Source: Blastococcus colisei (GTDB taxonomy: Bacteria; Actinomycetota; Actinomycetes; Mycobacteriales; Geodermatophilaceae). Taken from it: a stretch of DNA of 64,000 bases. Positions 1 through 7,948 of the stretch are shown here, piece after piece. The stretch lies in NCBI RefSeq assembly GCF_006717095.1, contig NZ_VFQE01000001.1:3410001-3474000 (forward strand). Reading direction: 5' to 3'. Made by a program: the position numbers and the translations under genes. Position 1 is the stretch's first letter. Every line of letters begins with the position of its first letter. The notes below the pieces were generated by a model. It was not told the origin of the DNA, searched no databases, and saw nothing but the letters and a program-made list of their open reading frames with translations.

Positions 1-2
1 CG

Positions 3-668
3 CAGGCCAGCTCACCCACCGCGCGCTACGGAACGGCGCAGGTGTGCTCCTGGGATCGCATGCATCCGCGGCTGGCTCACCGCGGCCCCTGGGCCGACCA
101 CGACGGCCCGCTGCCGATCGTGGAAGGCACCGTGATTCGGCTGCAGGTCGAGCACCTGCCCGGACAGCGCGAGGCCAAGCCGGTCTGGCTGTGGTCATCG
201 GTGACCGGCCCCGACGATGTCGACATCGACGACCTGGTCGAGGAGGTGGCCCGCTGCTGGCAGGCCTACCTGCGCCGCTTCGACCTGGAGCACACCTTCC
301 GCCTGTTCAAGCAGACCCTGGGCTGGACCGCCCCGAAGATCCGCTCACCGGAGGCCGGCGACCGCTGGACCTGGCTGGTCATCGCCGCCCACACCCAGCT
401 GCGCCTGGCCCGCCACCTCGCCGTCGATCTCCGGCGGCCCTGGGAGAAGCCGCTACCTCCCGAGCGGCTGACCCCGGCGCGGGTGCGCCGGGGGTTTCGC
501 CACCTGCGCGCGAAGACCGGCCACCCGGCCAGCGCGCCGAAACCCTCCCGCCCGGGACCGGGACGCCCTCCCGGAGTGAAAAACCGGCGCCAAGCCACCC
601 GTCATGACGTCGGCAAGACCGTCAGACGGGACACCACCAGCCCGGGCGACCACCAGATCAGGGGTTAA
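3..668 (+). CDS. IS transposase, C-terminal part (runs off left edge)
   Basis: The frame is already open at base 3, so the gene begins outside the window; the GTG at 42 is only an internal codon. The visible 221 residues carry the C-terminal part of a DDE-type transposase of actinobacterial insertion sequences. Recognisable features are the stretch around LRRFDLEHTFRLFKQTLGW, with the likely catalytic Glu in LEHTFR, and the following WTWLVIAAHTQLRLAR. A basic, proline-rich tail follows. It would cut and join the element's ends. The stop at 666-668 overlaps the end of the convergent gene at 665. Intactness cannot be judged because the N-terminus and left end are missing. Confidence 0.8.
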   Translation, partial: QASSPTARYGTAQVCSWDRMHPRLAHRGPWADHDGPLPIVEGTVIRLQVEHLPGQREAKPVWLWSSVTGPDDVDIDDLVEEVARCWQAYLRRFDLEHTFRLFKQTLGWTAPKIRSPEAGDRWTWLVIAAHTQLRLARHLAVDLRRPWEKPLPPERLTPARVRRGFRHLRAKTGHPASAPKPSRPGPGRPPGVKNRRQATRHDVGKTVRRDTTSPGDHQIRG

Positions 669-991
669 ACGACAAGCTTAGGCGGAGTGGCCGCTGGCCG
701 TTTGGTCGCCTTCGTCAGCCGCCGTACCTCGGCGGTGTCCATCTCCAGCAGCGCGGCCACCCGCTCGGCCGAGACATCCTCGGCCGAGAGTGCGCGCAGC
801 GTCTCAGCGAGGGTCGCCGTCGCCGCCTGCAGCCCCTGCTCGGCCTCACGTCGCGCCTCCAGCGCCACGAGCGCCTCGGCCGTCGCCTCCTCGACCCGGC
901 GGTCGTGCTCATCGCGAGCGGCGTCCAGCGCCCGTCGTCGCTCCCGCGCCTTCGTCAGCGCCGCCGCCTGCCGACTCACCGTTCTGACCAC
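665..991 (-). CDS. Small charged coiled-coil protein, unknown function
   Basis: A 108-residue protein rich in Ala, Arg and Glu, with long heptad-like stretches (residues about 10-75) that predict a coiled coil. A short tail, from about residue 72, could be a small DNA-binding segment (LLEMDTAEVRRLTKATKRPA). No signal peptide or membrane segment is visible. It lies end to end with the IS transposase, sharing 4 bases at the stops, so it may be cargo of the element or host DNA cut by it. I do not recognise a named family. The coding call rests on a full-length open frame with normal codon use. Confidence 0.5.
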   Translation of the reverse strand: MVRTVSRQAAALTKARERRRALDAARDEHDRRVEEATAEALVALEARREAEQGLQAATATLAETLRALSAEDVSAERVAALLEMDTAEVRRLTKATKRPAATPPKLVV

Positions 992-1229
992 CCCTACCTC
1001 CGCTCGCTCAGCTGACCGACCGCCGGATCGTCACACGCCCTCATGACACGGCTCAGACCGAGCGTCACCCCTCGCAGCAGACCGGAACTCGGAGCCGGCG
1101 TCACCCCACCCCTTCGACTTGACACACCTCCTGCTCGCTGGCCCGGTTCGGTCAGCGCGGGACGGGCAACGCGACGAGTCAGCAACCAATGATCCGAGTC
1201 CGCCTGGTCGACGGTGTGGCGCTTGCCCG

Positions 1230-1988
1230 CTACAGCTCACGGAGGCGGTCGCGGTTGCCTTGGGGGGCGACCGTGCCGTCGCGCAGCTGGATGTCGTAAC
1301 CCAGCGCTGTCAGGGCTGCGATGGCTTCGACGGGCGCGTCTCGCACAACAGCTGCGGTCTGCATGCGGCGCCACCGCTCGCGCCCATCCGCGAGCGCGTC
1401 TCGCCATGCATGCGCATGATCCACGCCGAGCTCCCGGACCAGCATGTCGAGGACGTCTTCCAAGCAGGGACGGAACCGGGTTCCGCCTACCGGGAAGTGC
1501 AGGTCCGACATCCGAGGTACCGCGGTGCCTTGGGCGACCCGTCCGGCCAGTTGCTGACCTCGAGGTGATCCACTACCGGCTCGTGTCATCACGAAAGCCA
1601 GAGCGTCCCGGTGCCCGTGGATCTGCACATGCGCTCGGGGAACATCGCCTGTCGTCCCACGGGTGTACTCGTACCGAAATAGCGGCTCGCCAGCGGCCTT
1701 CGCACCGGCATAGACCTTGACGGCGGACTCGTCGACAGCCAGGAACTGGCCCGGGCTGTCCCAGACGCAGTAGTACTCGGCCGTGAGGTTCAGCAGCGGA
1801 GCTCCATCGACGGTCAACGGGATCCCGGTGCGGGGTTCCTGGTGGACGCTGACGTGGTCGAGGCCGGGATGGTGCAGCGCCCGCGCACGAAACGCCTCGA
1901 CGTGGTCACCGACCACTGCCCGGACTGTGGCGGTCAGGTCAGTGGCGAAGCGCTGCGCTTCGACTACGAGGGCATCGCCGGTGGTCAC
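1230..1988 (-). CDS. Unknown 252-aa protein, second gene of an overlapping pair
   Basis: The frame is open to 2084, but the GTG at 1988 is the better start because it overlaps the stop of the 59-aa gene upstream as GTGA, giving translational coupling. The product has no signal peptide or membrane segment. It looks like a compact beta-rich N-terminal half (residues 35-150) followed by a helical C-terminal half. I do not recognise the family. The tight overlap with a very small upstream protein, in an island next to an integrase, resembles toxin-antitoxin or defence pairs, but no toxin active site can be identified. Confidence 0.65.
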   Translation of the reverse strand: MTTGDALVVEAQRFATDLTATVRAVVGDHVEAFRARALHHPGLDHVSVHQEPRTGIPLTVDGAPLLNLTAEYYCVWDSPGQFLAVDESAVKVYAGAKAAGEPLFRYEYTRGTTGDVPRAHVQIHGHRDALAFVMTRAGSGSPRGQQLAGRVAQGTAVPRMSDLHFPVGGTRFRPCLEDVLDMLVRELGVDHAHAWRDALADGRERWRRMQTAAVVRDAPVEAIAALTALGYDIQLRDGTVAPQGNRDRLREL

Positions 1989-2164
1989 TCCGACAGGAGG
2001 AAGTCGAGTTCGTCCAGCTCGGTCAGGGCGGCGAGCTCCTCGGCGTTGAGCATGTATCGGGCGGCGCGTTCGCGGAGGTCGCACTCGTCCCCACCCACCG
2101 AGCCGAGGACCTCGTCGCGGCGACGCCTCGCCTCTTCGACGGACAGCGTCTCAACCACTGGCAC
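1985..2164 (-). CDS. 59-aa small acidic protein, antitoxin-like partner
   Basis: This short gene starts with GTG at 2164, about five bases behind a good ribosome binding site (GGAAGGGAGG), and ends with a TGA overlapping the GTG of the next gene. The product begins VPVVETLSVEEARRRRDEVL and is helical and acidic, ending LTELDELDFLLSE. Size, charge and coupling to a larger downstream gene are typical of antitoxins or small regulatory partners. No DNA-binding motif is obvious. It is a real gene on the strength of the binding site, codon use and coupling; its function is unknown. Confidence 0.6.
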   Translation of the reverse strand: MPVVETLSVEEARRRRDEVLGSVGGDECDLRERAARYMLNAEELAALTELDELDFLLSE

Positions 2165-2432
2165 GCCGCCTCCCTTCCTAGTTCCTGGCTATCCCTTGCG
2201 GACACCGCCACTATGCCCATCGGCACCGACAGTTTCGACCTCAATCGGAACGGAGGCCTCCAACCCTCGATTGGGCCAGTCGACGCGGGACCGGGTCGGT
2301 GCGTGTCCACAGGCCCCATCGTTGTCCCCAGGCTTGGGCCGGGCGGGACAGCAGATCGCATACTGCGGCGGGAACGCCCAGGTTGCGATCGGATGGGCGG
2401 TCCCGCCCGCGCGCCGGAGCCGAAGGAGTCGT

Positions 2433-3578
2433 ATGGGAAGGCCGCCTCTGCCAGTCGGCACCTTCGGCAAGATCGATTTCCTGGTGCTCGGCAAGGACCG
2501 GGTTCGGGCACGCGCGAGCTTCCGGGACTACGACGGCCACCGTCGCCTGGTCACCCGCTACGGATCCAGCCGCGCACACGCCGAGCGGCGGCTCCGCGAG
2601 GCGCTGCGTGACCGCGGCACCGGGGACGATCCGGTCGCCAGCGCTACCAGCCGGCTCAGCGAGGTGGCGGCCCTCTGGCTCGCCGAGGTGGACGACAGCG
2701 ACCTGGCCTGGGGCACCAAACGGCTGTACCGGTTCACCGTCGAGTCCTACATCCTGCCCGGCCTGGGCGAGCTGCGACTGCGCGAGGTCACCGTCCCCGC
2801 CGTCAACCGGCTACTCGCCACGGTGAGCAGCCTCCACGGGCCCGCGGCGGCCAAGTCCACCCGCAGCGTCCTGTCCGGCATCCTCGGCCTGGCCGTGCGC
2901 CACGGGCTGCTGCCCGCCAACCCGGTCCGGGAAGCCGCAATCCGGCGCGGGTCCCGCACGTCCCGCGGCCCCCGGGCGCTGACCGTCGAGGAGACCCGCC
3001 AACTGCGGGCCCGACTGGCCGCCGACCCCGACGCGGTGCGCCGGGACCTGCCGGACCTGGTCGACTTCATGCTCGGCACCGGCGTGCGCATAGGCGAGGC
3101 CTGCGCTATTCAGCCCTCCGCGATCGACTTCGAAGCGGCCACCCTCACGGTCGATGCCACCGTCATCCGTATCCGCGGGCTGGGACTGGTTATCCAGGAC
3201 TCCCCCAAGTCCACCGCGGGCCGCCGCACCCTCGTGCTCCCGTCAGCCGTTGTCGACCTGCTCCGCCGCCGAATCGCCGTCCACCCGAGACCCGACGCGG
3301 ACGCTTTGGTCGTCTTTCCCAGCCCGCAGGGCCGACTGCGCGATTCGAGCAACACCAGCGGCGACCTGCGCTCGGCTCTCGACCGCGCCGAGTTCCCGTG
3401 GGTCACCTCGCACGTGTTCCGCAAGACGGTCGCGACCCGACTGGACGACGCCGGCCTGTCCGCTCGGCAGATCGCCGACCACCTCGGGCACAGCCGACCC
3501 AGCCTTACCCAGGACGTCTACCTCGGGCGCGGTCACGCCAGCCCCGAGGCCGCCGCAGCGCTCCAGCGGTCTCGGTAG
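2433..3578 (+). CDS. Tyrosine recombinase / phage-type integrase
   Basis: A 381-residue site-specific recombinase. The ATG at 2433 follows GAAGGAG by four bases; the frame stays open further upstream without coding sense. An N-terminal arm-binding region (about 1-70) and a SAM-like core-binding domain (75-170) precede the catalytic domain. Catalytic residues are visible: Arg219 (GTGVRIGEA), Lys259, His327 and Arg330 (SHVFRKT), His353 (LGHSR) and Tyr363 (DVYLGR). It would integrate and excise an element by recombination at short att sites. It ends 290 bases from the 3' end of a tRNA-Asn facing it, the classic arrangement for an element integrated in a tRNA. It ends with TAG. Confidence 0.9.
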   Translation: MGRPPLPVGTFGKIDFLVLGKDRVRARASFRDYDGHRRLVTRYGSSRAHAERRLREALRDRGTGDDPVASATSRLSEVAALWLAEVDDSDLAWGTKRLYRFTVESYILPGLGELRLREVTVPAVNRLLATVSSLHGPAAAKSTRSVLSGILGLAVRHGLLPANPVREAAIRRGSRTSRGPRALTVEETRQLRARLAADPDAVRRDLPDLVDFMLGTGVRIGEACAIQPSAIDFEAATLTVDATVIRIRGLGLVIQDSPKSTAGRRTLVLPSAVVDLLRRRIAVHPRPDADALVVFPSPQGRLRDSSNTSGDLRSALDRAEFPWVTSHVFRKTVATRLDDAGLSARQIADHLGHSRPSLTQDVYLGRGHASPEAAAALQRSR

Positions 3579-3868
3579 CAGCCCGCCCCCCGGGGCTCAC
3601 CCGAGCGCCTTCCGACAACCGGTCAGGCATTTCGCGCCACCTCACCCTGCTCGTGGTGAGAACACGTGCCTTCGTCCCGGGGGACCGTAGCGGTCCGGCG
3701 TGCCAGAGAAACGGTCCCCGTCTGCAAGCGCGCCCCGACACCGTCCCGGGGGTCCTGATCAAGGACCGACAGGAACCCGCCGGCAGGTCGTGGCAAACGT
3801 ATCTTGGTCGTTCATTGGACATTTTATCCGCACGGTTGACCAGACTTGCCACCTGAATTGGGCTTTTG
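3579..3868. other. Integrase-tRNA intergenic region, candidate attachment region
   Basis: No convincing gene lies here. From about 3785 to 3868 the sequence becomes clearly more A+T-rich than its surroundings, and it runs straight into the 3' end of the tRNA-Asn. A 7-base inverted repeat (GTGGCAA at 3790-3796, TTGCCAC at 3846-3852) could be part of integrase arm sites. The attachment core would be expected to include the tRNA 3' half (3869 to about 3900). The second att copy is not in the window. Confidence 0.35.
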
Positions 3869-3941
3869 CTCCCCCGACTGGACTTGAACCAGTAACCCTG
3901 CGATTAACAGTCGCATGCTCTGCCAATTGAGCTACGGGGGA
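3869..3941 (-). tRNA. tRNA-Asn (GTT)
   Basis: Read on the minus strand, the sequence folds as a standard cloverleaf: acceptor TCCCCCG pairs with CGGGGGA, the D-arm contains AGCTCAATTGGCAGAGC, the anticodon loop is CTGTTAA with anticodon GTT, and the T-arm holds GGTTCAAGTCC. The discriminator base is G and no CCA is encoded. It supplies asparagine for AAC and AAU codons. Its 3' end faces the integrase gene, so it is the probable chromosomal attachment site for the island on its left. Confidence 0.95.
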
Positions 3942-4080
3942 CGAGCGGGTGCGACCCGCTGGCCCGACGAGACTACCCCACGCCCGATGGCCCTCCGGGA
4001 CCGCCTCGCCCGCTTCTCGCGTTGCGCACAACACAGGTAGCGTGATCACCGATCTCGCCCGACCGTCTGCGGAGGTTCTC

Positions 4081-4290
4081 GTGGCCAAGCTGTCCTTCCT
4101 CGCCGGATTCGGCGCCGGCTACGTCCTGGGCTCGAAGGCCGGGCGTGAGCGGTACGAGCAGATCCGCCGCGGCTGGGAGCACGCCAAGGACGACCCGCGC
4201 CTGCAGAGCATCGCCGGCGTCGCGCAGGCCAAGGCCGACGACGCGCTCTCCTCGCTGCGCGCCCGCATGGGCAGCGAGCCGCCCCGCTGA
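4081..4290 (+). CDS. YtxH-like small protein with N-terminal membrane segment
   Basis: A 69-residue protein starting at GTG 4081 behind GCGGAGG; the longer open frame upstream overlaps the tRNA region and is not credible. Residues 3-18 (KLSFLAGFGAGYVLGS) form a short glycine-rich hydrophobic segment followed by KAGRERYEQI, the signature of YtxH-type stress-associated membrane proteins. The remainder is a charged amphipathic helix. Such proteins are small, common in actinobacteria and functionally unclear. It converges with the gene ending at 4304. Confidence 0.7.
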   Translation: MAKLSFLAGFGAGYVLGSKAGRERYEQIRRGWEHAKDDPRLQSIAGVAQAKADDALSSLRARMGSEPPR

Positions 4291-4303
4291 GTCGAGCGAC
4301 GGG

Positions 4304-4879
4304 TCAGTCGGGCTGGTCCGCCGCGACCAGCTCGGCCAGCTTCTTCCGCGCGGCCTCGCGGGCGACCGGGTCGCTGCGGCGCTCGTCGTCGTCGAAGACG
4401 ACGGTCCACTCCCGCACCGCCTGACCGGGGATCCGGCGGGCGACCAGCAGCACTCCTCCGCCACCGGGCAGCGGTGACCGCTGACTGGCCACGACGGTCT
4501 GGTCCACCCGCCGGCGGACGGTGGCCGGAAGGTCGCCGGCGTCGGCGAGCACGTACCGCCGCTGCGGCTGACGGGCCTGGACGCCGGGTTCCACCTCGAC
4601 CAGCGCGGTGACGGTGAAGCTGCCGCCGCCGTCGCTGGTAGCCGACCAGCGGGCCTCCGCGACCTCGTGCCAGCGCAGCACCGCGGAGTCCTCGACCGAG
4701 GTCACCACAGGTGGCACCACGCTCAGGCCGCGAGATGTGGCGACCAGCCACCCGCCCTCGCCCGTCAGCGTTCCCCAGGCCAGCACCCGCTCGTCGGGGT
4801 CGGTCGAGGCCAGGACGGCGACCCGGACGGGCTCCGGCGGCCGGGCGAACCGGCGCTTCACCTTGTCCAGCAGGGTCAC
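4304..4879 (-). CDS. Conserved hypothetical protein downstream of dnaG
   Basis: A 191-residue soluble protein with a basic start (LLDKVKRRFA) and a mostly beta-rich body (residues 20-160) ending in a charged helix. Its start overlaps the dnaG stop by four bases, so it is translationally coupled to primase. Proteins of this kind sit next to dnaG in many actinobacteria, but I know of no defined function. No catalytic motif, signal peptide or membrane segment is visible. Confidence 0.65.
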   Translation of the reverse strand: MTLLDKVKRRFARPPEPVRVAVLASTDPDERVLAWGTLTGEGGWLVATSRGLSVVPPVVTSVEDSAVLRWHEVAEARWSATSDGGGSFTVTALVEVEPGVQARQPQRRYVLADAGDLPATVRRRVDQTVVASQRSPLPGGGGVLLVARRIPGQAVREWTVVFDDDERRSDPVAREAARKKLAELVAADQPD

Positions 4880-6765
4880 GGGGTCAGCCCGCCCGTCGCC
4901 CGCTTGCGCAGCGAGATCGCCAGCTGTTCGAGGTCCATCAGCTGCTTGAACGCCTTCATGTACGCGTCGGAGGACTCGACCGGGTTCATCCGCTGCAGTT
5001 TCCCCTTCACCGCCGCGATCTGGCGGACGGTGTAGATCTCCTGGAGCCGGGCCATCAGGGCGTTCACGTAGTGGGCGTCGCCCTCCCCCACCGTCCGCAT
5101 GGGCTCGACGGCCAGCGCCGTCAGCTGCGCGCGGGCGGACTCCCGGGAGCAGTGGGCGGTGAGCTGCTCCAGCCAGGCCGCGCCGGTGACCGTCGTGCCC
5201 GCCGCGCCTCCGGCGGCCGCGACGGCGGCGGCCACCGCCGCGTAGTCGGGGTCGGTGTAGGCGTCGGGGGGGACGGCGTCGAACGACGGCCCGGCGATCT
5301 CCGGGACCTGGAGGGCCGCCTTCACCGCCTCCCGTTCGATCTCGACGGCGACGTCGTCCGGGCTCTTCTGCGGCATCCGCGCGCGGGGCCGGCCGCGGCC
5401 GGCGTCACCCCCCTCCCCGGTGAGCCGCCGCAGCCGCTCCATGACGTCGGACTCGTCGGGCAGGCCGAGCAGCCCCGCCAGCCGCCGGGCGTAGGCGGGA
5501 CGCAGGGCGTGGTCCTTGATCTGGGCCAGCAGCGGCGCGGTCTTCTCCAGCGCGGCGACGCGGCCCTCGACGGTGTCGAGGTCGTAGCCGGCCAGCGTCG
5601 TCTTCAGCACGAACTCGATCAGCGGGCTGCGCCGGGCGACGAGGTCGCGGACGGCGGCGTCGCCGTGTTCCTGACGCAGCTCGCACGGGTCGTGCCCGTT
5701 CGGCTCGACCGCGACGAACGTCTGCCCCACGAACCGCTGGTCCTCGGCGAAGGTCTTCATGGCCGCCGCCTGGCCCGCCGCGTCCCCGTCGAAGGTGTAG
5801 ACGACCTCGCCGCGGAACTCGTCCTGGTCCATCAGCAGGCGCCGCAGCACGCTGATGTGCTCGCCGCCGAACGCCGTGCCGCAGGAGGCGACCGCCGTCG
5901 TCACCCCGGCCAGGTGGCAGGCCATCACGTCGGTGTAGCCCTCGACGACGACGGCCTGGTGCCGCTTGGCGATGTCCCGCTTGGCCCGCTCGATGCCGTA
6001 GAGCACGGTGCTCTTCTTGTACAGCGGCGTCTCGGGAGTGTTGAGGTACTTCGGCCCCGGGTCGTCGTCCATCAGCTTGCGGGCGCCGAAGCCGATGACG
6101 TCGCCGGTGATGTCGCGGATCGGCCAGACCAGCCGCCGGTGGAAGCGGTCGATGAGCGTGCCGCGGGAGGACTCCTTGGCCAGCCCGCCGGTGACCAGCT
6201 CGGCCTGGGCGAACCCCTTGGCGCGCAGGTGCCGGGTAAGCGCGTCCCAGCCGCCGGGTGCGAAGCCGCAGCCGAAGTCGAGCGCCACCTGCCGGTCGAA
6301 CCCGCGCTCGGCGAGGAACTGCCGGGCGGGGGCCGCCTCCGGCGTCCCCAGCTGCTCGGCGAAGAATGCCGCGGCGGCGGTGTTGGCCGCGACAAGGCGG
6401 GCCCGCTGGCCGACGTTGGCACGGTCGGGAGCGCCGGTGGCCCGGCCGCTGTCGTCCTCGTAGTGCAGCTCGACGTTCGCCCGCCCGGCTAATAGCTCGA
6501 CGGCCTCGGAAAACGACAAATGGTCGATGTTCTGCACGAAAGAGATGACGTCGCCGCCTACTCCGCAGCCGAAACAATGGTAGAGATTTCGCGTTGGAGT
6601 CACCTGGAACGACGGCGACTTCTCGTCGTGGAACGGGCACAGACCCTTCAGGCTGCCGCCGCCCGCGCGCTTGAGCTGCAGGTGCTCACCGACGATCTCG
6701 TCGATCTTCGAGCGTTCGCGGACCAGTGCGATGTCCGCGGCCCGGATGCGTCCCCGGCCGGCCAT
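4876..6765 (-). CDS. dnaG: DNA primase DnaG
   Basis: A 629-residue primase that makes RNA primers for replication. ATG 6765 overlaps the stop of the upstream gene (TGATG); the longer open frame is not used. The CHC2 zinc finger is visible as Cys43-x2-His46 and Cys64-x2-Cys67. A TOPRIM core follows, with the VVVEGYTDV motif and acidic metal-binding residues (FDGDAAG), then a helical C-terminal domain that would contact the DnaB helicase. Residues about 54-95, around the second half of the zinc finger, are written in unusual A/T-ending codons, including a TTA (see the separate entry). Confidence 0.97.
   Translation of the reverse strand: MAGRGRIRAADIALVRERSKIDEIVGEHLQLKRAGGGSLKGLCPFHDEKSPSFQVTPTRNLYHCFGCGVGGDVISFVQNIDHLSFSEAVELLAGRANVELHYEDDSGRATGAPDRANVGQRARLVAANTAAAAFFAEQLGTPEAAPARQFLAERGFDRQVALDFGCGFAPGGWDALTRHLRAKGFAQAELVTGGLAKESSRGTLIDRFHRRLVWPIRDITGDVIGFGARKLMDDDPGPKYLNTPETPLYKKSTVLYGIERAKRDIAKRHQAVVVEGYTDVMACHLAGVTTAVASCGTAFGGEHISVLRRLLMDQDEFRGEVVYTFDGDAAGQAAAMKTFAEDQRFVGQTFVAVEPNGHDPCELRQEHGDAAVRDLVARRSPLIEFVLKTTLAGYDLDTVEGRVAALEKTAPLLAQIKDHALRPAYARRLAGLLGLPDESDVMERLRRLTGEGGDAGRGRPRARMPQKSPDDVAVEIEREAVKAALQVPEIAGPSFDAVPPDAYTDPDYAAVAAAVAAAGGAAGTTVTGAAWLEQLTAHCSRESARAQLTALAVEPMRTVGEGDAHYVNALMARLQEIYTVRQIAAVKGKLQRMNPVESSDAYMKAFKQLMDLEQLAISLRKRATGGLTP
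6481..6610 (-). other. A+T-rich rare-codon patch inside dnaG
   Basis: Within an otherwise very G+C-rich gene, about 40 consecutive codons shift to A/T-ending choices: ACT, CCA, CGA, AAT, CAT, TGT, GGA, GTA, TCT, TTG, TTT, CTA and a TTA at 6490-6492. The encoded protein (zinc-finger half and following helix) is fully conserved, so this is not decay. TTA is extremely rare in genomes of this composition. The cause is unknown. Confidence 0.6.
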
Positions 6766-7241
6766 CAGGCAGCCGCCGCCGCTGCGGCCCGCCGGCGGAC
6801 CACGTGCTCCCACCACAGCAGGAAGACCTGCTGGTCGACCGGCAGCGACCCGTCCATCGTGACCGTGGCCCGCGGGGTCCACCCCGGGGTGGTGCCGCTC
6901 TCGGCCACCGGCCTGCCGTGCATCAGGAATCGGTGCGTGGCCTTCCATCGGGAGGCGGGGCGCACGTCGATCGTCGTCCCCTCCAGCTCGATGGCCCAGG
7001 TGCCCTTCCAGGCCGACGTCTGCCGTGCCCGCAGCCGTGCCGCGCCCTCGGGGTCGCCCGACCGGCGCGCGACGAGCTCGCGCCTGTGCCTGGCGTACTC
7101 CCAGACGCGCCCGCCCACCGTCACCGTCGCCGCTTCCCTCCACCGCGCGCTCTGCACCGTGGCGACGACGGAGCCGTCGCACAGCACGGGGAGCACACCC
7201 TTCCCGGTGCCGGCGGTGCCGGCCTTGCCCAGTTCGAGCAC
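6765..7241 (-). CDS. Conserved hypothetical protein, possibly LURP-one/tubby-like fold
   Basis: A 158-residue soluble protein directly upstream of dnaG and sharing one base with its start. The pattern of short beta strands (VLPVLCDGSVVATVQ, GTWAIELEGTTIDVRP, ATVTMDGSLPVDQQVFLLW) followed by one C-terminal helix recalls the LURP-one/tubby beta-barrel families that are common and poorly characterised in actinobacteria. This assignment is by eye only. It ends in an alanine run. Confidence 0.55.
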   Translation of the reverse strand: MLELGKAGTAGTGKGVLPVLCDGSVVATVQSARWREAATVTVGGRVWEYARHRRELVARRSGDPEGAARLRARQTSAWKGTWAIELEGTTIDVRPASRWKATHRFLMHGRPVAESGTTPGWTPRATVTMDGSLPVDQQVFLLWWEHVVRRRAAAAAAA

Positions 7242-7251
7242 CGTGCCCTCC

Positions 7252-7881
7252 TCAGCCGATCCCGGGTGCCCCGGCGACGCTCTCGCCGGTCGCGCGGTAG
7301 AGCAGATAGGCAGCAGTCTCCCGCAGGATGTAGCGGAACTGGGTGGCGCGGGTCTGCACGGCCGGGCCCTGCCGGGTCGGCGAGCTCTCCGCCTCGATGC
7401 CGGAGTCCTCGGCCATCCGCTCGGCCCGCATCGCGTGCCACGGGTCGGTGACGACGACGGCGGTGTTCCAGCCGCGCTCGGCGAGGGCCGCCGCGACCAC
7501 GCGCATGCTCTGCAGGGTGTCGACGCCCTCCTCCACGGCGAGCAGGGCCTCCTCCGGGATCCCGGCCTGCGCCAGGTACTCCCGGCCGGCCACCGCCTCG
7601 GTGAACTGGTCGCCGGCGGCCCGGCCGCCGACGGTGACGATCACCGGTGCCACACCCTGCTCGTAGAGGGCGATCGCGTGCTCCAGGCGCGCCTCGAAGA
7701 TCGACGACGGGACGCCGTTGTACTGGGCCGAACCGAGCACCACGATCGCGTCGGAGACGGGGCGCGAGTCCTGCCGGGCGTTCCACCAGATGGCCAGCCC
7801 CGTCGAGGTGATCAGCAGCACGAGGGCGAGAACGGCGGCTCCAGCCACCCGGTTCAACAGGTTCCCGATGCGCACCCCCAC
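7252..7881 (-). CDS. YdcF/SanA-family DUF218 membrane-anchored protein
   Basis: A 209-residue protein with one N-terminal membrane helix (about residues 11-33) followed by an extracellular DUF218 domain. Landmarks are DAIVVLGSAQYNG near residue 44, the VTVGG strand, and a conserved TLQSMR segment. Family members such as E. coli SanA and YdcF act at the envelope and may bind nucleotide-like ligands, but the substrate is uncertain. It ends 11 bases before the next gene in the same direction, so it likely shares its transcript. Confidence 0.8.
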   Translation of the reverse strand: MGVRIGNLLNRVAGAAVLALVLLITSTGLAIWWNARQDSRPVSDAIVVLGSAQYNGVPSSIFEARLEHAIALYEQGVAPVIVTVGGRAAGDQFTEAVAGREYLAQAGIPEEALLAVEEGVDTLQSMRVVAAALAERGWNTAVVVTDPWHAMRAERMAEDSGIEAESSPTRQGPAVQTRATQFRYILRETAAYLLYRATGESVAGAPGIG

Positions 7882-7948
7882 GAGTCATGGGTACCACGAC
7901 GGGCTGACGGTCCGGGACGCCTGGGGACAGCGGTGTCCGCAACCCTCC

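Noticed and set aside
4711-6492. 593-residue plus-strand open frame
   Set aside because: It lies antisense to dnaG. Long antisense frames are common at this G+C, and its product is low-complexity Gly/Arg/Pro without family features.
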